Positions 1 through 10,286 of a stretch of 32,540 nucleotides of DNA are shown one piece after another (position 1 is the first letter of the stretch; every line of letters begins with the position of its first letter). Where the stretch lies: the NCBI GenBank assembly GCA_032718475.1, contig JAUCBJ010002543.1, positions 1 through 32,540 on the forward strand, read 5' to 3'. Source of the stretch: Nemertoderma westbladi (taxonomy: Eukaryota > Xenacoelomorpha > Nemertodermatida > Nemertodermatidae). The notes below the pieces were generated by a model. The model worked only from the letters and a program-made list of their open reading frames with translations. It was not told the origin of the DNA and did not search any database. A program made the translations under genes and the position numbers.

Positions 1-98
1 AAAATAATTCAAATGATTTTATTTCGAACGAACAAAATAATTCCGTTTCTAATATGGGTGCTATTAATGTGAACGTGTCGGATATACGCAACCCGGCA

Positions 99-248
99 GA
101 CGGGGGCCTGGTAGGCCACGTAGTTAGTAGGCAGGAGGTGGTGGGGTTGAGTCAACCCGACGGCGGCCTGGTAGGCCACGTAATTAGTAGGCAGGAGGTG
201 GTGGGGTTGAATCAACCCGGAGTAGGCCCGGTAGGCCAAGTAGTAGTG
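99..248 (+). repeat. 60-bp tandem repeat inside gag
   Basis: Two nearly identical 60-bp units (99-158 and 159-218) and a partial third (219-248). The unit is a multiple of three and encodes 20 residues beginning DGGLVGHV, so the reading frame is preserved. The two full copies differ at only a few positions, which suggests a recent duplication or continued homogenisation. Confidence 0.85.
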
Positions 249-354
249 GAGAGGGAGGCGGGGGCAAACGGGCCCAGCCGCAGTAGAAACATTGTGTTGA
301 CTGGAGAGGGGTGTAGAAAAGATGTAAGAGGTAGCGGCGTGATATGTGGCGAGT

Positions 355-376
355 GGGGGGGGGGGGGGGGGGGGGG
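355..376. repeat. 22-base poly-G tract
   Basis: A run of 22 G, followed by a 12-G run at 415-426 and a 14-G run at 1271-1284 in the same gag. Such tracts are unstable and are often misread in assemblies, so the frame around them should not be trusted. Confidence 0.9.
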
Positions 377-1044
377 CTACGGGAACCCCACAGCAACAGG
401 TTAGCGGCGAGAGAGGGGGGGGGGGGCAGAGAGTGTCCCACAGGCGTCGGTGGATAATGCGTGGTCCGAATTAGGTAAACCGCAACACCCGGCGACGGAG
501 AGTAATAGGGGGATTGCGAGTATCCCCAGCGACGTGCGATCGAGCAGAGAGAGGCAGGTTGATGTCGCGAGAGGGCGGACGAAGCGTCAAGCCCGATCAG
601 AAGAGGGAAGAAGAACAGTGGAGTTTAACCGGGAGGTCGACGAGAGATCTCACAAGCGGGAATACTGCACTGGAGAGAGAAGAAGAGAAGAAGGTAGGAG
701 AAGTATCGCCGCGAACGATAGGAGAGCGAGGACGGATAGCAAGCCGTCGATAGTTGAGATGGAAACGGAGAGTTGGTGGGGTCGAACTTCGGGAGATTTC
801 CATCGCCCCGGAGAGGCGCGACCTGACGAGGCGCACTACGCGCCGATAGGGGGGTGCGCGATGTGCCGGCGCGAGGACGAGAGTAGTGGAGGGGGTCGAA
901 GAGAAACTTCCCGGCGGGATATAGCTACCGATCGAGAATACGGTAGCCGCGGGGAGGATTCTTCGAGAAGATTAAACTTTGATCCCGAGCGGCACATACA
1001 GACTGTGGGACATACTGTAGGCCTTACTGCACATACCGTAGGCC

Positions 1045-2736
1045 ATGCTGGCAGAAATAATGGTAGCGCGGACGACGGGATTAAACCCGGAAATCGCGGA
1101 GTACATACCGGCAGGTAGGCCAGAAGCTGATAGGCCTATACCGGTTCCAGCACAAAAGTATGACTACAGCATGCAAGGATATAACATATACCCAGGGGAG
1201 GGGGGAATTATTGCGGATAGGTGCATGGGCCCCAATATATTAACATCAACCCCAGTACCAAGCATACCGTGGGGGGGGGGGGGGCAGGGTGACATTCCCC
1301 CATCACAATATCAACAATATACCCCGATAGGAGCAAGAACGACGAGACCCTTGGCTGAAAATAGATCATGCGACACGGAAATATGGAGGGGGCCGCTACC
1401 CCCAATGATATACCCAAGCCAGAGGAGGGCAGAAAATAGGACGGACAGACCGCACCCAACAGGAGAAACTATGCAACATCCATCAAACCCATTGGAAGCG
1501 CAGGCGATGGGAATGGCCACGTTAATCGATGCGCTAAAAACTAGAATCGAGCTACCACCCAAGGAACCATTCAAATTCGATGGGAGCAGGCCAGAAGAAT
1601 ATCTACAGTTTTGGCGCATGTATAGTAACGAAATACTAACAAAGAACTTGACGCAGGCGGAGTGCCTAAAATATCTGCAAGTATACACAGGAGGCCCAGC
1701 ATACAACATCGTGAGGCAATACCAGGGCATAGAGGGCGGCTTCACGGCGGCATGGCGGGCACTGGACAGGGAATATGGGCACCCGGCCAAGATCATCCGG
1801 CAAACCCTGAGAGGCATAACATCGGGTGGCCTACAGGATAATCCCGTTAGCATTAAGACATTCGCAAACAAGGTCGAGAAGGCGCTAATCGTGTTAAAGA
1901 CGCTAGACGCGCCATACGAACTCAACGCGTCTAACAACATCACTACGATAGCCCAGGCACTACCGATGTGGCTGCGCAATAAGTGGAGGAAAATCGCTTT
2001 CTCCACTCGAGATAGGAAGGGTGCGGAACCGGGTTTAGAAGAGATGTCAAGCTTCTTAAATTACGAAGCCGAATTAATAACAGACCCAGTCTATAGCGAG
2101 GATAGCCTGGGAAAGGGACCAAAGACCGAGTACAGTAGACCGAAACCAGAACACAACGCGTCGAACGCATTGCCGAAGCTCAGACAATCACTGCCGTTCG
2201 CAGCGACGCAGGGGACTGCTAGTCCGCAGGTGGCCGGGGGTGAGACCACGTCATGGAGTGGACAGAGGAAGAATAACAAAACAAATAAACGTAACCCCAG
2301 TACGCCCAGTAGGCCGAACCCAAACAATAAGAATAGTAGGGACTTAGGTACGAACGCAAGTGCGATATGTAGCGCACTGTATCTGGACGGCTACAAGCCA
2401 GAGAGCAAATGCCAATTGCACACAAGTGCACTTCATCAGACCATGAACTGCAGGTACTGGCAAGCGCTACCCAGTGAAGATCAGGTAGAATACGAGAGAA
2501 GAAATGAAATCTGTTCTCGGTGTGTGATGGGTGGACATAGGGCCGGTCAATGCGAGGAGACGCCGATTAAGTTCGGTCAAAGCAAAGGCCAAATGATGGC
2601 AATGAGCACCGTAGGGGCGAAGAAGAGAGGAACGGTACTACTTGGGGTAGTACCAGTGCGAGTAATTGGAGAAGGCAACCGATCAGTGACCACACTTATG
2701 CTGGTCGACAGTGGAGCTGAGCTGCCTTCACATTAG
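1045..2736 (+). pseudogene. BEL/Pao element 1: gag (DUF1759-like), zinc knuckle and start of aspartic protease
   Basis: Open frame of 563 codons. Residues about 170-260 match the BEL/Pao gag core in style: a pattern of PFKFDGSRPEEYLQFW, a run of helices, then a YG-containing segment (REYGHPAKI). A zinc knuckle CX2CX4HX4C lies at about 2511-2552 (CSRCVMGGHRAGQC), preceded by a His/Cys-rich segment from about 2410. The frame ends just after the protease active-site motif LVDSGAEL (about 2700-2724). The protein would package element RNA and then be cut by its own protease. The stop at 2734-2736 is caused by a one-base indel, since the protease continues in another frame. The ATG at 1045 lies inside the older gag frame and may not be a real start. 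Confidence 0.85.
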
Positions 2737-4310
2737 TCGAGAATTGGGTGGCCGAAGAGATAGGATTGAGGACAAGGCCAAGTAGAATGCCGGTAACAAC
2801 CATCTCCAGCAAAGATGAGATCCTGGAGATGAGGACCGGATGGTGCGCGATTGCAGCAGTGGCACCGGGATGCGACTACGGGGCGACCATCGACCCCATC
2901 CAAGTGATAGAGTCAATAAATATCAATGCCAGGCGGCCAACCAACATCGAGGTCGAAAAATATAAATTCCTGGATGATATCGACTTCTCAATCCCAGAGG
3001 TGGACGTTAGGAAGCTATCCATCATAGTAGGAATGGACTGCCCGACGGCCCACGAGAGAATGCAAATGGTCTTCGGCGAAGACAGACAGTGCGACCCGGT
3101 GGCGATTTTAACACCATTCGGGTGGACGCTGAGCGGCCCAATTAAAACCAAGATACCATTTAGGATGTCGGAGACATCAGGGTGCATGTTCACGGGAACT
3201 ATGCGAGAGATCGGAGATGAGGGAGCAGAGGATCAGCTCAGGAGACTGCTCAGGCACGATTTTGAGGGATTGAAAGAGACTGGGGTCGGAACCTCGGTAG
3301 AAGATAAACAGGCTTTACAAAGCGTAAAGGAATCGATGACATGCGACGAGGGGCGGTATACCATAGGGATAGTATGGAAACAGCCAAAATTACCGCTACC
3401 CAACAACAAAGGAATGGTACTCACAAGGCTTCGTAAGTTGAAGCAAATGCTAAAACGGAGCCCCGAAAAGAATGAGTACATTCATAAGACGATTAGGAAG
3501 TATGTCGAGAAAGGATGGGCCGTAGACTTACCAGTCGACGAACCGAGCACAGACAGGACCTATTACCTGCCACTCCACGTGGCTCTAGATCTGAAGAAAG
3601 GTAAACTGCGGATGGTAGTTGACGCGTCAGTCACGACCGACGGAAAATGTCTAAACGATTATCTGCTGGAGGGTCCCAATATCTATAACTCAGGGATCGA
3701 GGTCCTACTTGGATTCAGGAATGGGAAACACGCCTTCACCTGCGACATCGAATGCATGTTCAACCAAGTCCGTGTAACGGAAGAGGATAGCGACAGGCAG
3801 CGCTTCCTATGGAACAACGGCGACGAGGAACCGTCGACAATACCAATGTACAAGATGGTGGTACAGAATATGGGAGCCAAGTCGTCTTCATTTACGACGA
3901 CTGTGGCTGTAAGATATACAGTAGAAGGGAAAGAAGAGAGATACAGCGCCAAAGCCATCAATATGATTCGACGCAGCTTCTATGTAGACAACAGAATGGA
4001 GTCTGGAAACACGGTTAAAGAACTACTGGATACAGGGCGCGAGGTTCGCGACATCCTTAAAGGATCCAACTTTAACCTGACCAAGTTCCAATCCAGTTTG
4101 GAAGAATTTATCAAAGCCATAGAGGACAGGAGGCCAGAATCGACCATGGATATTCCCACAACAGCCAAGGGACAGGACATGGCGAACAAGAGGATAGAGT
4201 CCCAACAGAAGGCACTAGGGATCGTGTGGAACCGGGAGACAGATGAACTGAAGTACCAATTGAGCCAGGAGGGTGCAGACATCCACACAAAAAGGGGCTA
4301 TGTGTCGTAA
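2725..4310 (+). pseudogene. BEL/Pao element 1: protease remainder and reverse transcriptase
   Basis: After the indel near 2725 the protease fold continues (IGLRTRPSRMPVTTIS, then a GMDCPTAHERM segment of the type that follows BEL proteases). The RT region begins around 3340 with the IGIVWKQPKLPLPNN motif typical of BEL/Pao. LRMVVDASV and the LNDYLLEGPN motif follow, then catalytic motif A (CDIECMFNQV, about 3742-3770). Motif C reads YVDN at 3981-3992, where most BEL elements have YVDD. The frame stops at 4308-4310 (TAA) but coding resumes at the next codon in the same phase, so this is a point nonsense change. RT would copy the element RNA inside particles. It cannot work as encoded because of the stop and the flanking frameshifts. 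Confidence 0.9.
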
Positions 4311-4793
4311 ATAGCAAGGATATACAACCCCCTACGCCTAGCATCCCCATTACTAGTCACGGGGAAACAGATACTTAAGAAAGTATACAAACTAAAGGAG
4401 GAATGGGATACAGAGGTCCCGGAAGAGATCAGCAAGCAATGGAGTAAGTGGACAGAGAGTTTAGAACAGATGGGGACATACAGCATGCCAAGGCTGTATT
4501 TCCCGAAAGGGGACATGACGAATCTAGATCTACACATGTTCTCCGATGCGTCATTGGAGGCATACGGAGTGGCACTCTACCTAGTACAACGGGAGGGGGC
4601 TCATAAGCCCAGGCTTGCATTCAGTAAAGCGAAGTCAACGCCGCCAGATTCGGCATCGGTCCCAAAACTCGAGTTGACAGCTGCGAGGTTAGGAGTATGG
4701 GCCACAGCCTACTTGATGGATGCTATTCCCAACATTACAGGAAACACACTACAGGACAGACTCCATGGTAGTGCTTGGTTGGCTACACAATGA
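4311..4793 (+). pseudogene. BEL/Pao element 1: RT-RNase H connection and first half of RNase H
   Basis: In phase with the RT frame after the TAA at 4308-4310. It begins with IARIYNPLRLASP, the counterpart of the conserved DPLGLLSP segment at the RT/RNase H junction of BEL elements. The RNase H core follows: LHMFSDASLEAYG (first catalytic Asp, about 4530-4570) and PKLELTAARLG (second acidic residue, about 4663-4695). The frame then drifts out and ends at 4793, while the rest of RNase H continues in the overlapping frame at 4720. RNase H removes the RNA strand during reverse transcription. Confidence 0.85.
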
Positions 4794-5700
4794 AAGGACG
4801 AGATACCCTATATTCGTCGCAAATAGGGTGGACGAAATAAGAGCAACGACGGAATTGGAAAGGTGGCACAACTGCCCAACGGACGAGAACCCAGCGGACT
4901 TGTTATCGAGGGGCATAGCACACCACACTTTCTTGAAGAAGGAAGTATTATGGCAGCACGGGCCGCAATTTCTAAACGATAAGGCAGCCTGGCCGCCGAT
5001 GAAAAAGGTGGACCCGGGCTCAGGGGAAGTAGCATTAGAGGAAGAGGGAGGAGATTCAGAGGGTGAAGAGATATATAGCCAGATGGTGAGGGAGATAAGG
5101 GACGTGCAACCAAAACTGGAAGATCTGTGTAATAACACGACGGACAAACTCTTTAGCTACAGCTCAAGTTGGTACAAGACCAAGAAGTTAGTGGCGTACT
5201 GGAGAGCCTTTGGGGATTTCCTCAAGGGAATCGGCAAAGACATAAAAAATAAACCAAACATCGATCTGGAGGGAGCGGCCAAGGCCATCATCCGCTACAA
5301 ACAGAGAAAGAATTACGGCGACGAGATGGAACGCGTCGGTAAAAAACAGCATCTCCGACGGGACAGTGAGCTGATCGCGCTGTCGCCACAACTCAATGAT
5401 GATGGAATCTTAGTAATGAACTCCAGGGTGTTGAACAACAACAGTATCATCATTCCACCAAAGCCCATCATCATCCCTAATGGATCACCGATAGTCAACC
5501 AGATCATCTGGGACTCCCACAAGTCGATATTGCACGGGGGCACCAAACGAACCCTCAAGGAGATACGAAGGACCTTTTGGGTCAAACAGTTAAGGAAGAA
5601 GGTAAAGGCGGTAGTGGGGCAGTGCCAGTCCTGCCGACAAACGAAGAAGGAGCGAGCCATACAGGAGATGGCGCCACTACGGGGGAGAAGTAAGAGGTAG
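4720..5700 (+). pseudogene. BEL/Pao element 1: second half of RNase H and integrase zinc-binding region (core missing)
   Basis: Starts with TDSMVVLGWL (RNase H third Asp), VANRVDEI and NPADLLSRG. An acidic spacer follows (about 5020-5100). The integrase N-terminal region includes WDSHKSILHGGTKRT and QCQSCRQTKK, an HHCC-type zinc-binding arrangement (about 5508-5640). The frame stops at 5698-5700 just after the usual MAPL motif. No DDE catalytic core or C-terminal domain follows: downstream residues are basic/acidic low complexity to about 5850. Compare element 2 in this window, where the core occupies about 800 bases. The element has therefore lost most of its integrase, by deletion or replacement. 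Confidence 0.85.
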
Positions 5701-5984
5701 AGTGAGGGGCAGGGAGGTCCGGGAGTGAGGGTTGAGGAGGAGTTAGAGTCAGTTAGAGTGGAGAGAGTGTTGGGGAAACAAAAATTGTGTGAGATAAAGC
5801 TACGATTGGCCCGGCACGGGACACCAGATGTCTTGGTGCAAAATAGATAAAGTTGCACCAAGAAGGGGTAGCGATATCATACCCATAGGGAGCGGCCTGG
5901 AAAGCCGGCTCCGAAAAAAAATAACTCCACCCCACACCCAATAGTAGATCGGGCTCCAGCGAAATTGTAGCGCACTAGAGGTAG

Positions 5985-6013
5985 ATGCTATCTTCTCACC
6001 CAGAAGATAGCAT
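5985..6013. repeat. Perfect 12-bp hairpin
   Basis: Arms ATGCTATCTTCT (5985-5996) and AGAAGATAGCAT (6002-6013) are exact reverse complements with a 5-base loop. A G-rich run (6014-6018) follows directly. Confidence 0.9.
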
Positions 6014-6084
6014 GGGGGTGAGTTTTAGCGAATTCAATTCCACTAACCACCCCATAAAGCTGGGAAAGCGGCGCCTTTAAGCAA

Positions 6085-6134
6085 TATTGGGGAGTACGAG
6101 GTTGATTGCCAATCAACCTCGTATCACCCCCAAT
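6085..6134. repeat. Long near-perfect palindrome
   Basis: Arms TACGAGGTTGATTG (6095-6108) and CAATCAACCTCGTA (6110-6123) match exactly around a single central base. Pairing continues outward with one gap and a few mismatches (ATTGGGG against CCCCCAAT), giving about 22-24 paired positions per side. This could extrude as a cruciform or fold as a stable RNA stem. Confidence 0.9.
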
Positions 6135-6285
6135 AAACGGGGACAACAAGCCCCAAAGGGCCGCACACAATGGGGGCAGAGGTTACACCTCCGGGAGAGG
6201 GAGAGTGAAAGTAGCGGGGGAAAACACTCCCAGAGAGATGGGAGGCAGGAATAAGGTTACTAGCCAATGGGGGGCAAGCATCCGC

Positions 6286-6597
6286 TGAGTAATATGGCCA
6301 ACCTAGTGCAGTATATTACCTATTGATGTTTCTCATTTGTTCAGTTAGCTTAGTCAGTTCAGTTAGGGCAGAACTGTAACTTTTATTACCGTCGCCGCCA
6401 CCATCACCAATTATATTACCGGTATCTGCATTATACATGCTTCAACTGTGCTTTGTGCTTTACTCTACTATATTTCATATATATTTCATACGTATCAGTT
6501 TATAATATCAGAACTCTTTCAATCTAACAACAAACTCTTTCACATGGCGGGGACGCGTAAATAAAACTACCGGTCGGGATTCTCGGATCCCGTCACA
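6286..6597 (+). mobile_element. LTR-like block (possible BEL 1 3' LTR or X copy A 5' LTR)
   Basis: Bounded by TG (6286) and CA (6596-6597). It carries a TATA-like stretch around 6500 and an AATAAA at 6560-6565 near its right end, the order expected in an LTR. A purine-rich tract with GGGGGG lies just upstream (around 6270), though not directly adjacent. No second copy was found in the window, so this is an arrangement-based guess. Confidence 0.3.
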
Positions 6598-6602
6598 GGA
6601 TA

Positions 6603-7858
6603 ATGATAGGGTTGGTGAACCTATTCATAACAGTGGTCATCGGCAAGGAGTCGAAGGCATTTCTACTGATGTGAGCACCAGTGAACCTCATTAGAGCCTT
6701 TAAGACTGCTCTAGAAGGTCTTGTAGACCACCCCGGGCAGAAGGGCGATTTCGTGTATTATAATACCCGACATCTGGTGGACAGAGAAGTAGACACACCA
6801 TAATAACGATGGAAGAAATATGATGCAGGCAGGGGGGGAGGAAAGGAAGCAAGAGGAGGCCGCTAGGAAAGAAAGGAGCGAGGCAGTAGGTAGAGAGGCA
6901 GAAGAAAGGGGTGGGGGGAATACGATTTTGAGGCCCAGGAAGGGTATGAGTTGAGATGGGGCTCAGAGGCCACGGGTGAGTTTCAGCTGGGGGATGAGAT
7001 AGAGTGGATGGAAGAAATGCCGATACAGTTGACATCTGGATTGCAGGGAATGCCAATACCTGGGGTGTCCGAGGGCGACTTTGGTAGGAATAGACTGAGA
7101 GTGGCGGAAGGGTGGAGAGATACGGGTAAGTAACTGGCTGGGAATGGACATGGTAAATCAACCGCAATCCCAGGTTTGGAACCACTCGTGGCAGAAAAAG
7201 TGGAGGGAGACGAGTTCGTGGAGATTCTGCCGATTCAGTGGATCAAGCGGGCAGACACGGACTGGATGGATGGGAGAGTGGTGAGAGCCAGAAACAGACA
7301 TACCTTCGGTTCGGACAGGGACTGAACAATGGGCGCCACCACAGGTGGTGTTTGTGGAGACGATGCCAAGGGAGGAAGAGGACATTGACATGGGCAGGGA
7401 GGATAAGGTTGAGATGTTCACATATCAGCGGCTCCACAGACCCAGGCGGCTGAATGGAGCCAAAGACAATTTTGGGCGGCAAACAGTGATAGACAGCTGT
7501 GACTTCTGTGGGGGGTTAACGCACCAGCAGAAGAACTGTCGTATCGCTACGAGAAAGGGGCGACATGTCTCTACTGCCACGGCTCTACCCATAGGATGTG
7601 CGCTGCACATGCCCGAAGCTGCACCATAGATGTAGCAAGTGCAGATTCAGGGGGCGTTTCGAGCGCCATTGTGACTGGATGGATGATGAGGATAAGTTCC
7701 GTATATACGAGGAAAGGGCTGACGTCGGTGTAATGACCAGACAGAGGATGAAGTCACAGGAGTTCCGGTGGGGGTTCTTCAACATCCTGAGGATCCCCCC
7801 CCCCCCCTCACGTTGTGGTGTGGTTTGGGAACAAGCAAGGAACCGCATATCCGACTAG
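6603..7858 (+). pseudogene. X family copy A: zinc-knuckle protein of unknown family (heavily frameshifted)
   Basis: Coding is visible in pieces. 6600-6800 holds a segment ending in GDFVYYNTRHLVDREVD before two stops. 6830-7135 is acidic (GDEIEWMEEMPIQ), and 7140-7320 continues it (FVEILPIQWIKRAD). 7345-7860 shifts among frames and carries three Cys/His clusters (7499-7675), then a Trp-containing tail with EFRWGFF. The clusters resemble retroviral CCHC knuckles, so nucleic-acid binding is likely. X copy B at 11.8-15.9 kb shares the order of features: a short LFKYHTQ/VYYNTRH-like segment, an acidic linker, clustered knuckles with CxYC and CX2CxFxG, and a tail. Copy A lacks the exonuclease-like and coiled-coil parts, apparently deleted near 6.8-6.95 kb. 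I cannot name the family. Confidence 0.5.
7499..7675 (+). other. Triple zinc-knuckle cluster of X copy A
   Basis: Cluster 1, CDFCGGLTHQQKNC, is a canonical CX2CX4HX4C. Cluster 2, CLYCHGSTHRMC, lies in another frame. Cluster 3, CSKCRFRGRFERHC, lies in a third frame and has Arg where His is expected. The frame changes between clusters show at least two indels since the copy was intact. Confidence 0.7.
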
Positions 7859-7873
7859 AATGATGGTATCAAA

Positions 7874-7930
7874 GTTCTTTTTACATTTACAGTATATCGT
7901 TAAATAGTTCTTTTTACATTTACAGTATAT
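7874..7930. repeat. 24-bp direct duplication, 33-bp period
   Basis: A 24-base segment starting GTTCTTTTTACATTTACAG occurs at 7874-7897 and again at 7907-7930, just outside the 3' splice-donor side of the EGF exon. Probably a local intronic tandem duplication. Confidence 0.8.
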
Positions 7931-7945
7931 TACTGGGAAGCTTAC

Positions 7946-8068
7946 CGTTGCATTCTACACCATCGCCAGAATAGCCAGCATTACATTTACATGTGAATCC
8001 TCCAAGAGTATTTGTGCAGCTTGCGTTATTATGGCAATCATGAGTACCAATAGAACATTCATTAATAT
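7946..8068 (-). CDS. Host exon encoding one calcium-binding EGF-like domain
   Basis: A 123-base exon. On the minus strand a pyrimidine-rich tract ending in TAG precedes 8068, and GTAAG follows 7946, matching acceptor and donor consensus. Both borders are phase 1, the usual arrangement for shuffled EGF exons. The translation has six cysteines at positions 5, 12, 18, 27, 29 and 40, the EGF spacing. DINEC at the start gives the calcium-binding signature, and CxNxxxxFxCxC (residues 18-29) is the Asx-hydroxylation consensus. Such modules occur in extracellular or membrane proteins (fibrillin, fibulin, Notch and many others), so the parent gene cannot be named from one module. No stop or frameshift is present, unlike every other coding segment here, which suggests a living gene. 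Confidence 0.9.
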
Positions 8069-10263
8069 CTAAAGGATGAAAATATATTATACAGTTATAT
8101 CAAAAATTAATTTTACCAAATAGTCCAGTAAATCTAGCAAAAAAGAAGGGTTAACCCAAAACTAATTCGCAATTCATCCGAACCAAATTTTATTGATTCT
8201 ATATTATTTGCTAATATCACCAAAAAAGTCATAAAAATCAATTATGCGGATCACTCTGATCAATGTTTCTTTCCTTAGCTTTAGCGATATTACATATCAA
8301 CACAACAAGGTTCGTGAGATTTTCCCCAAATTTGTTTTTTCCCCAAACAAGTTTTTTCCCCAACAATTATTTTCCCCTAACAAGCTTTACTCCAATGACT
8401 ATCGATTAAATAAACTATGCACTTCTACATAGTTAACAATTTAGGTGCCAGTGAAACGGAAATTATTGTCTAATAACTGTTCTTTCTAAGAGACTATCTG
8501 ACAGTGTTTGCTTTGTGTCAGCCATGCTTTATTTTACAGTTGAATGCCTACTACTATAACGACAGTTAAAGTAAGTCTAGTAAGTCAGTATCAACTGTAT
8601 GTAAGCATAGTAATTATTTACTGATACTGTTACTTAGTGTAACGTGATATATATCATATATTAAAATACCGGTATACTTATAGTACAGTATATATATAAG
8701 TATTATTACAGACTAGGATTAGTCACAGAATACCGGTATATAATTTCAGCCTAAATTTATATAAATATATATAATAAGCCTACCTTAAATACCGGTAATG
8801 TCAATTATTTTATAATAACTGAATTTCTGAATTTTAGGGTGACTTCCCTTTTACTTGTTACTGTTATTAAGCAGTAGTCCAACTGATATTAAGACCTAAT
8901 TGGTGTATAACAGGCCTACTATTTTATAAATCTGTTTGAGTTGATTTATTATATATATATACCCGTACAATGGGTTTTGACAATGTTTGAAATAAATGTT
9001 ATTATTTCTGGGTAAAGAGTCACTACACAGAAGCTGCATGCTCTCAGTGGAGTGCTACTTGTTGGACACTAATACAAATTATTCTACTTTACTAAGTTAC
9101 TTATTACTACAAATTACTTACAATTACAGTGTGAGATTACAATCTCTAAATAAACACTAAAAAGATACACATACAATTTTTAGGGTAATTTTACAAGAAA
9201 TCTACAAACCAGTCTAGCAAGGAGTTAGAATTTCTGGTTATTACAAACTGACAGGAACTACGGTATTTGAAACAATAAAGCAGTAGTAAGTAAATTGTGT
9301 TGTCCAGATAAGAAAATACCACCGTCTGACGACTTATAGCCGTAGCGCTATAAGTACTACGTTATGTACCCGGAGTGTCCTTACCTAGAAGTTAATTACC
9401 ACAACCAACCAGAGCTAACGTGCCTATTAACCACTTTACAACACAAATATACTGCCTACACACAAAATTACTTTTGGAAAGCACTGTACGCTAAACCCTA
9501 AATTAGGTACAAGTACTTATAAAACAAATAACCAGCAGTTAAATATACTTGAACAGTCAAAAGAACCACGGTATCTGCTGGAGTGACCGGAGCACAAAAT
9601 CACCAGTCTTTACCTACGCCAAACAGCCCTGATGTAGTACCTGGATTAATTTAACTATTACGGTATGTATAACAAGCACAATTACTGTAGGAATGAACTT
9701 GGGGAGTTGGTGGTTGCGAATACTCGCATAAACTCTGTATAATAAATATTGCGCTACCCGTGCAGACTATACAAACAAAATACACACCAAATGCTGGCAG
9801 GCTACTGTCAAGCCTAAATAAACTACAGTATATGCAGACTCCAAAATGGTTAGTTAGTAGGCGTTCGAACCGAGTAGTACGACTTATTCTTTCGGGGATT
9901 TACCTTACAACACTGGATGCCCCCACCTTCCTAACTAGCACTTTATTGGACAGACACTCTACACACACTGCAATCGCTCCAGACCTAACAACAGTTAGAC
10001 AATAATCTGGCCTACAAATTATTTATACAATCTGAACAAGCTTACATGCCTTCTGCTCAATATTACACTTACAGATAAATAAAACTGACAGAAATAAGTA
10101 AAATCCCAATAAAAAACCAGGGCTGCAGTCCCTGATTAAATATCAAGACCTACCAGTATATAATTATCAAAATCGAATAATACTGTTGTACCTGTAAGTA
10201 CCGGTTCGGGTAGTTTGGGCAGTTAGGCCTACAGTTCACCGTCCGACCGGTACATATTACTTT
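8069..10263. other. AT-rich non-coding DNA, probably intron of the EGF-module gene
   Basis: No further exon or transposon protein was recognised. Short features include a degenerate repeat of TTTTCCCCAAACAAG-type units (about 8318-8395), several TACCGGTA palindromes (near 8670, 8735 and 8790), and a 9-bp hairpin (9332-9340 with 9347-9355). The 81-codon frame at 9760-10005 has no recognisable features and I do not call it a gene. Confidence 0.5.
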
Positions 10264-10286
10264 ATTGCCTACGGTGCAATAAAGAA
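10264..10286. repeat. 23-bp direct repeat, left copy, flanking LINE fragment
   Basis: ATTGCCTACGGTGCAATAAA plus three bases, identical to 10973-10995. Either a target-site duplication around the LINE insertion, or the 3' end of an older LINE. The sequence contains an ATTGC/GCAAT stem followed by AATAAA, which would suit a LINE tail. Confidence 0.8.

Larger units (their letters stand above)
1..1118 (+). pseudogene. BEL/Pao element 1, N-terminal gag region (broken)
   Basis: One frame is open from the window edge to 401, meets a TAG at 402-404, then continues in the same frame to 1118. The reading frame runs on before the first ATG (54), so the true start is probably upstream of the window. The product is low-complexity: a 20-residue tandem repeat (99-248), a glycine run encoded by a 22-G tract (355-376), then a very Arg/Glu/Ser-rich stretch (about 500-1000). 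No folded domain is recognised. It overlaps the next gag frame by about 70 bases (1045-1118) in another phase, as expected for one gag gene broken by an indel. I infer it is the disordered N-terminal part of the gag of the element that follows, because strand and spacing fit; the sequence itself shows no family signature here. Confidence 0.5.
5701..6285. other. Non-coding spacer downstream of BEL 1 pol
   Basis: No supported gene. G/A-rich at first (5700-5780), possibly residual coding sequence. It holds two strong hairpins, at 5985-6013 and 6085-6134. Confidence 0.6.

Noticed and set aside
99-248. CRISPR-like repeats
   Set aside because: The tandem units have no spacers and lie in a eukaryotic gag ORF.
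9760-10005. 81-codon plus-strand ORF in AT-rich DNA
   Set aside because: No motif, no splice or promoter context, and length within chance for this region.
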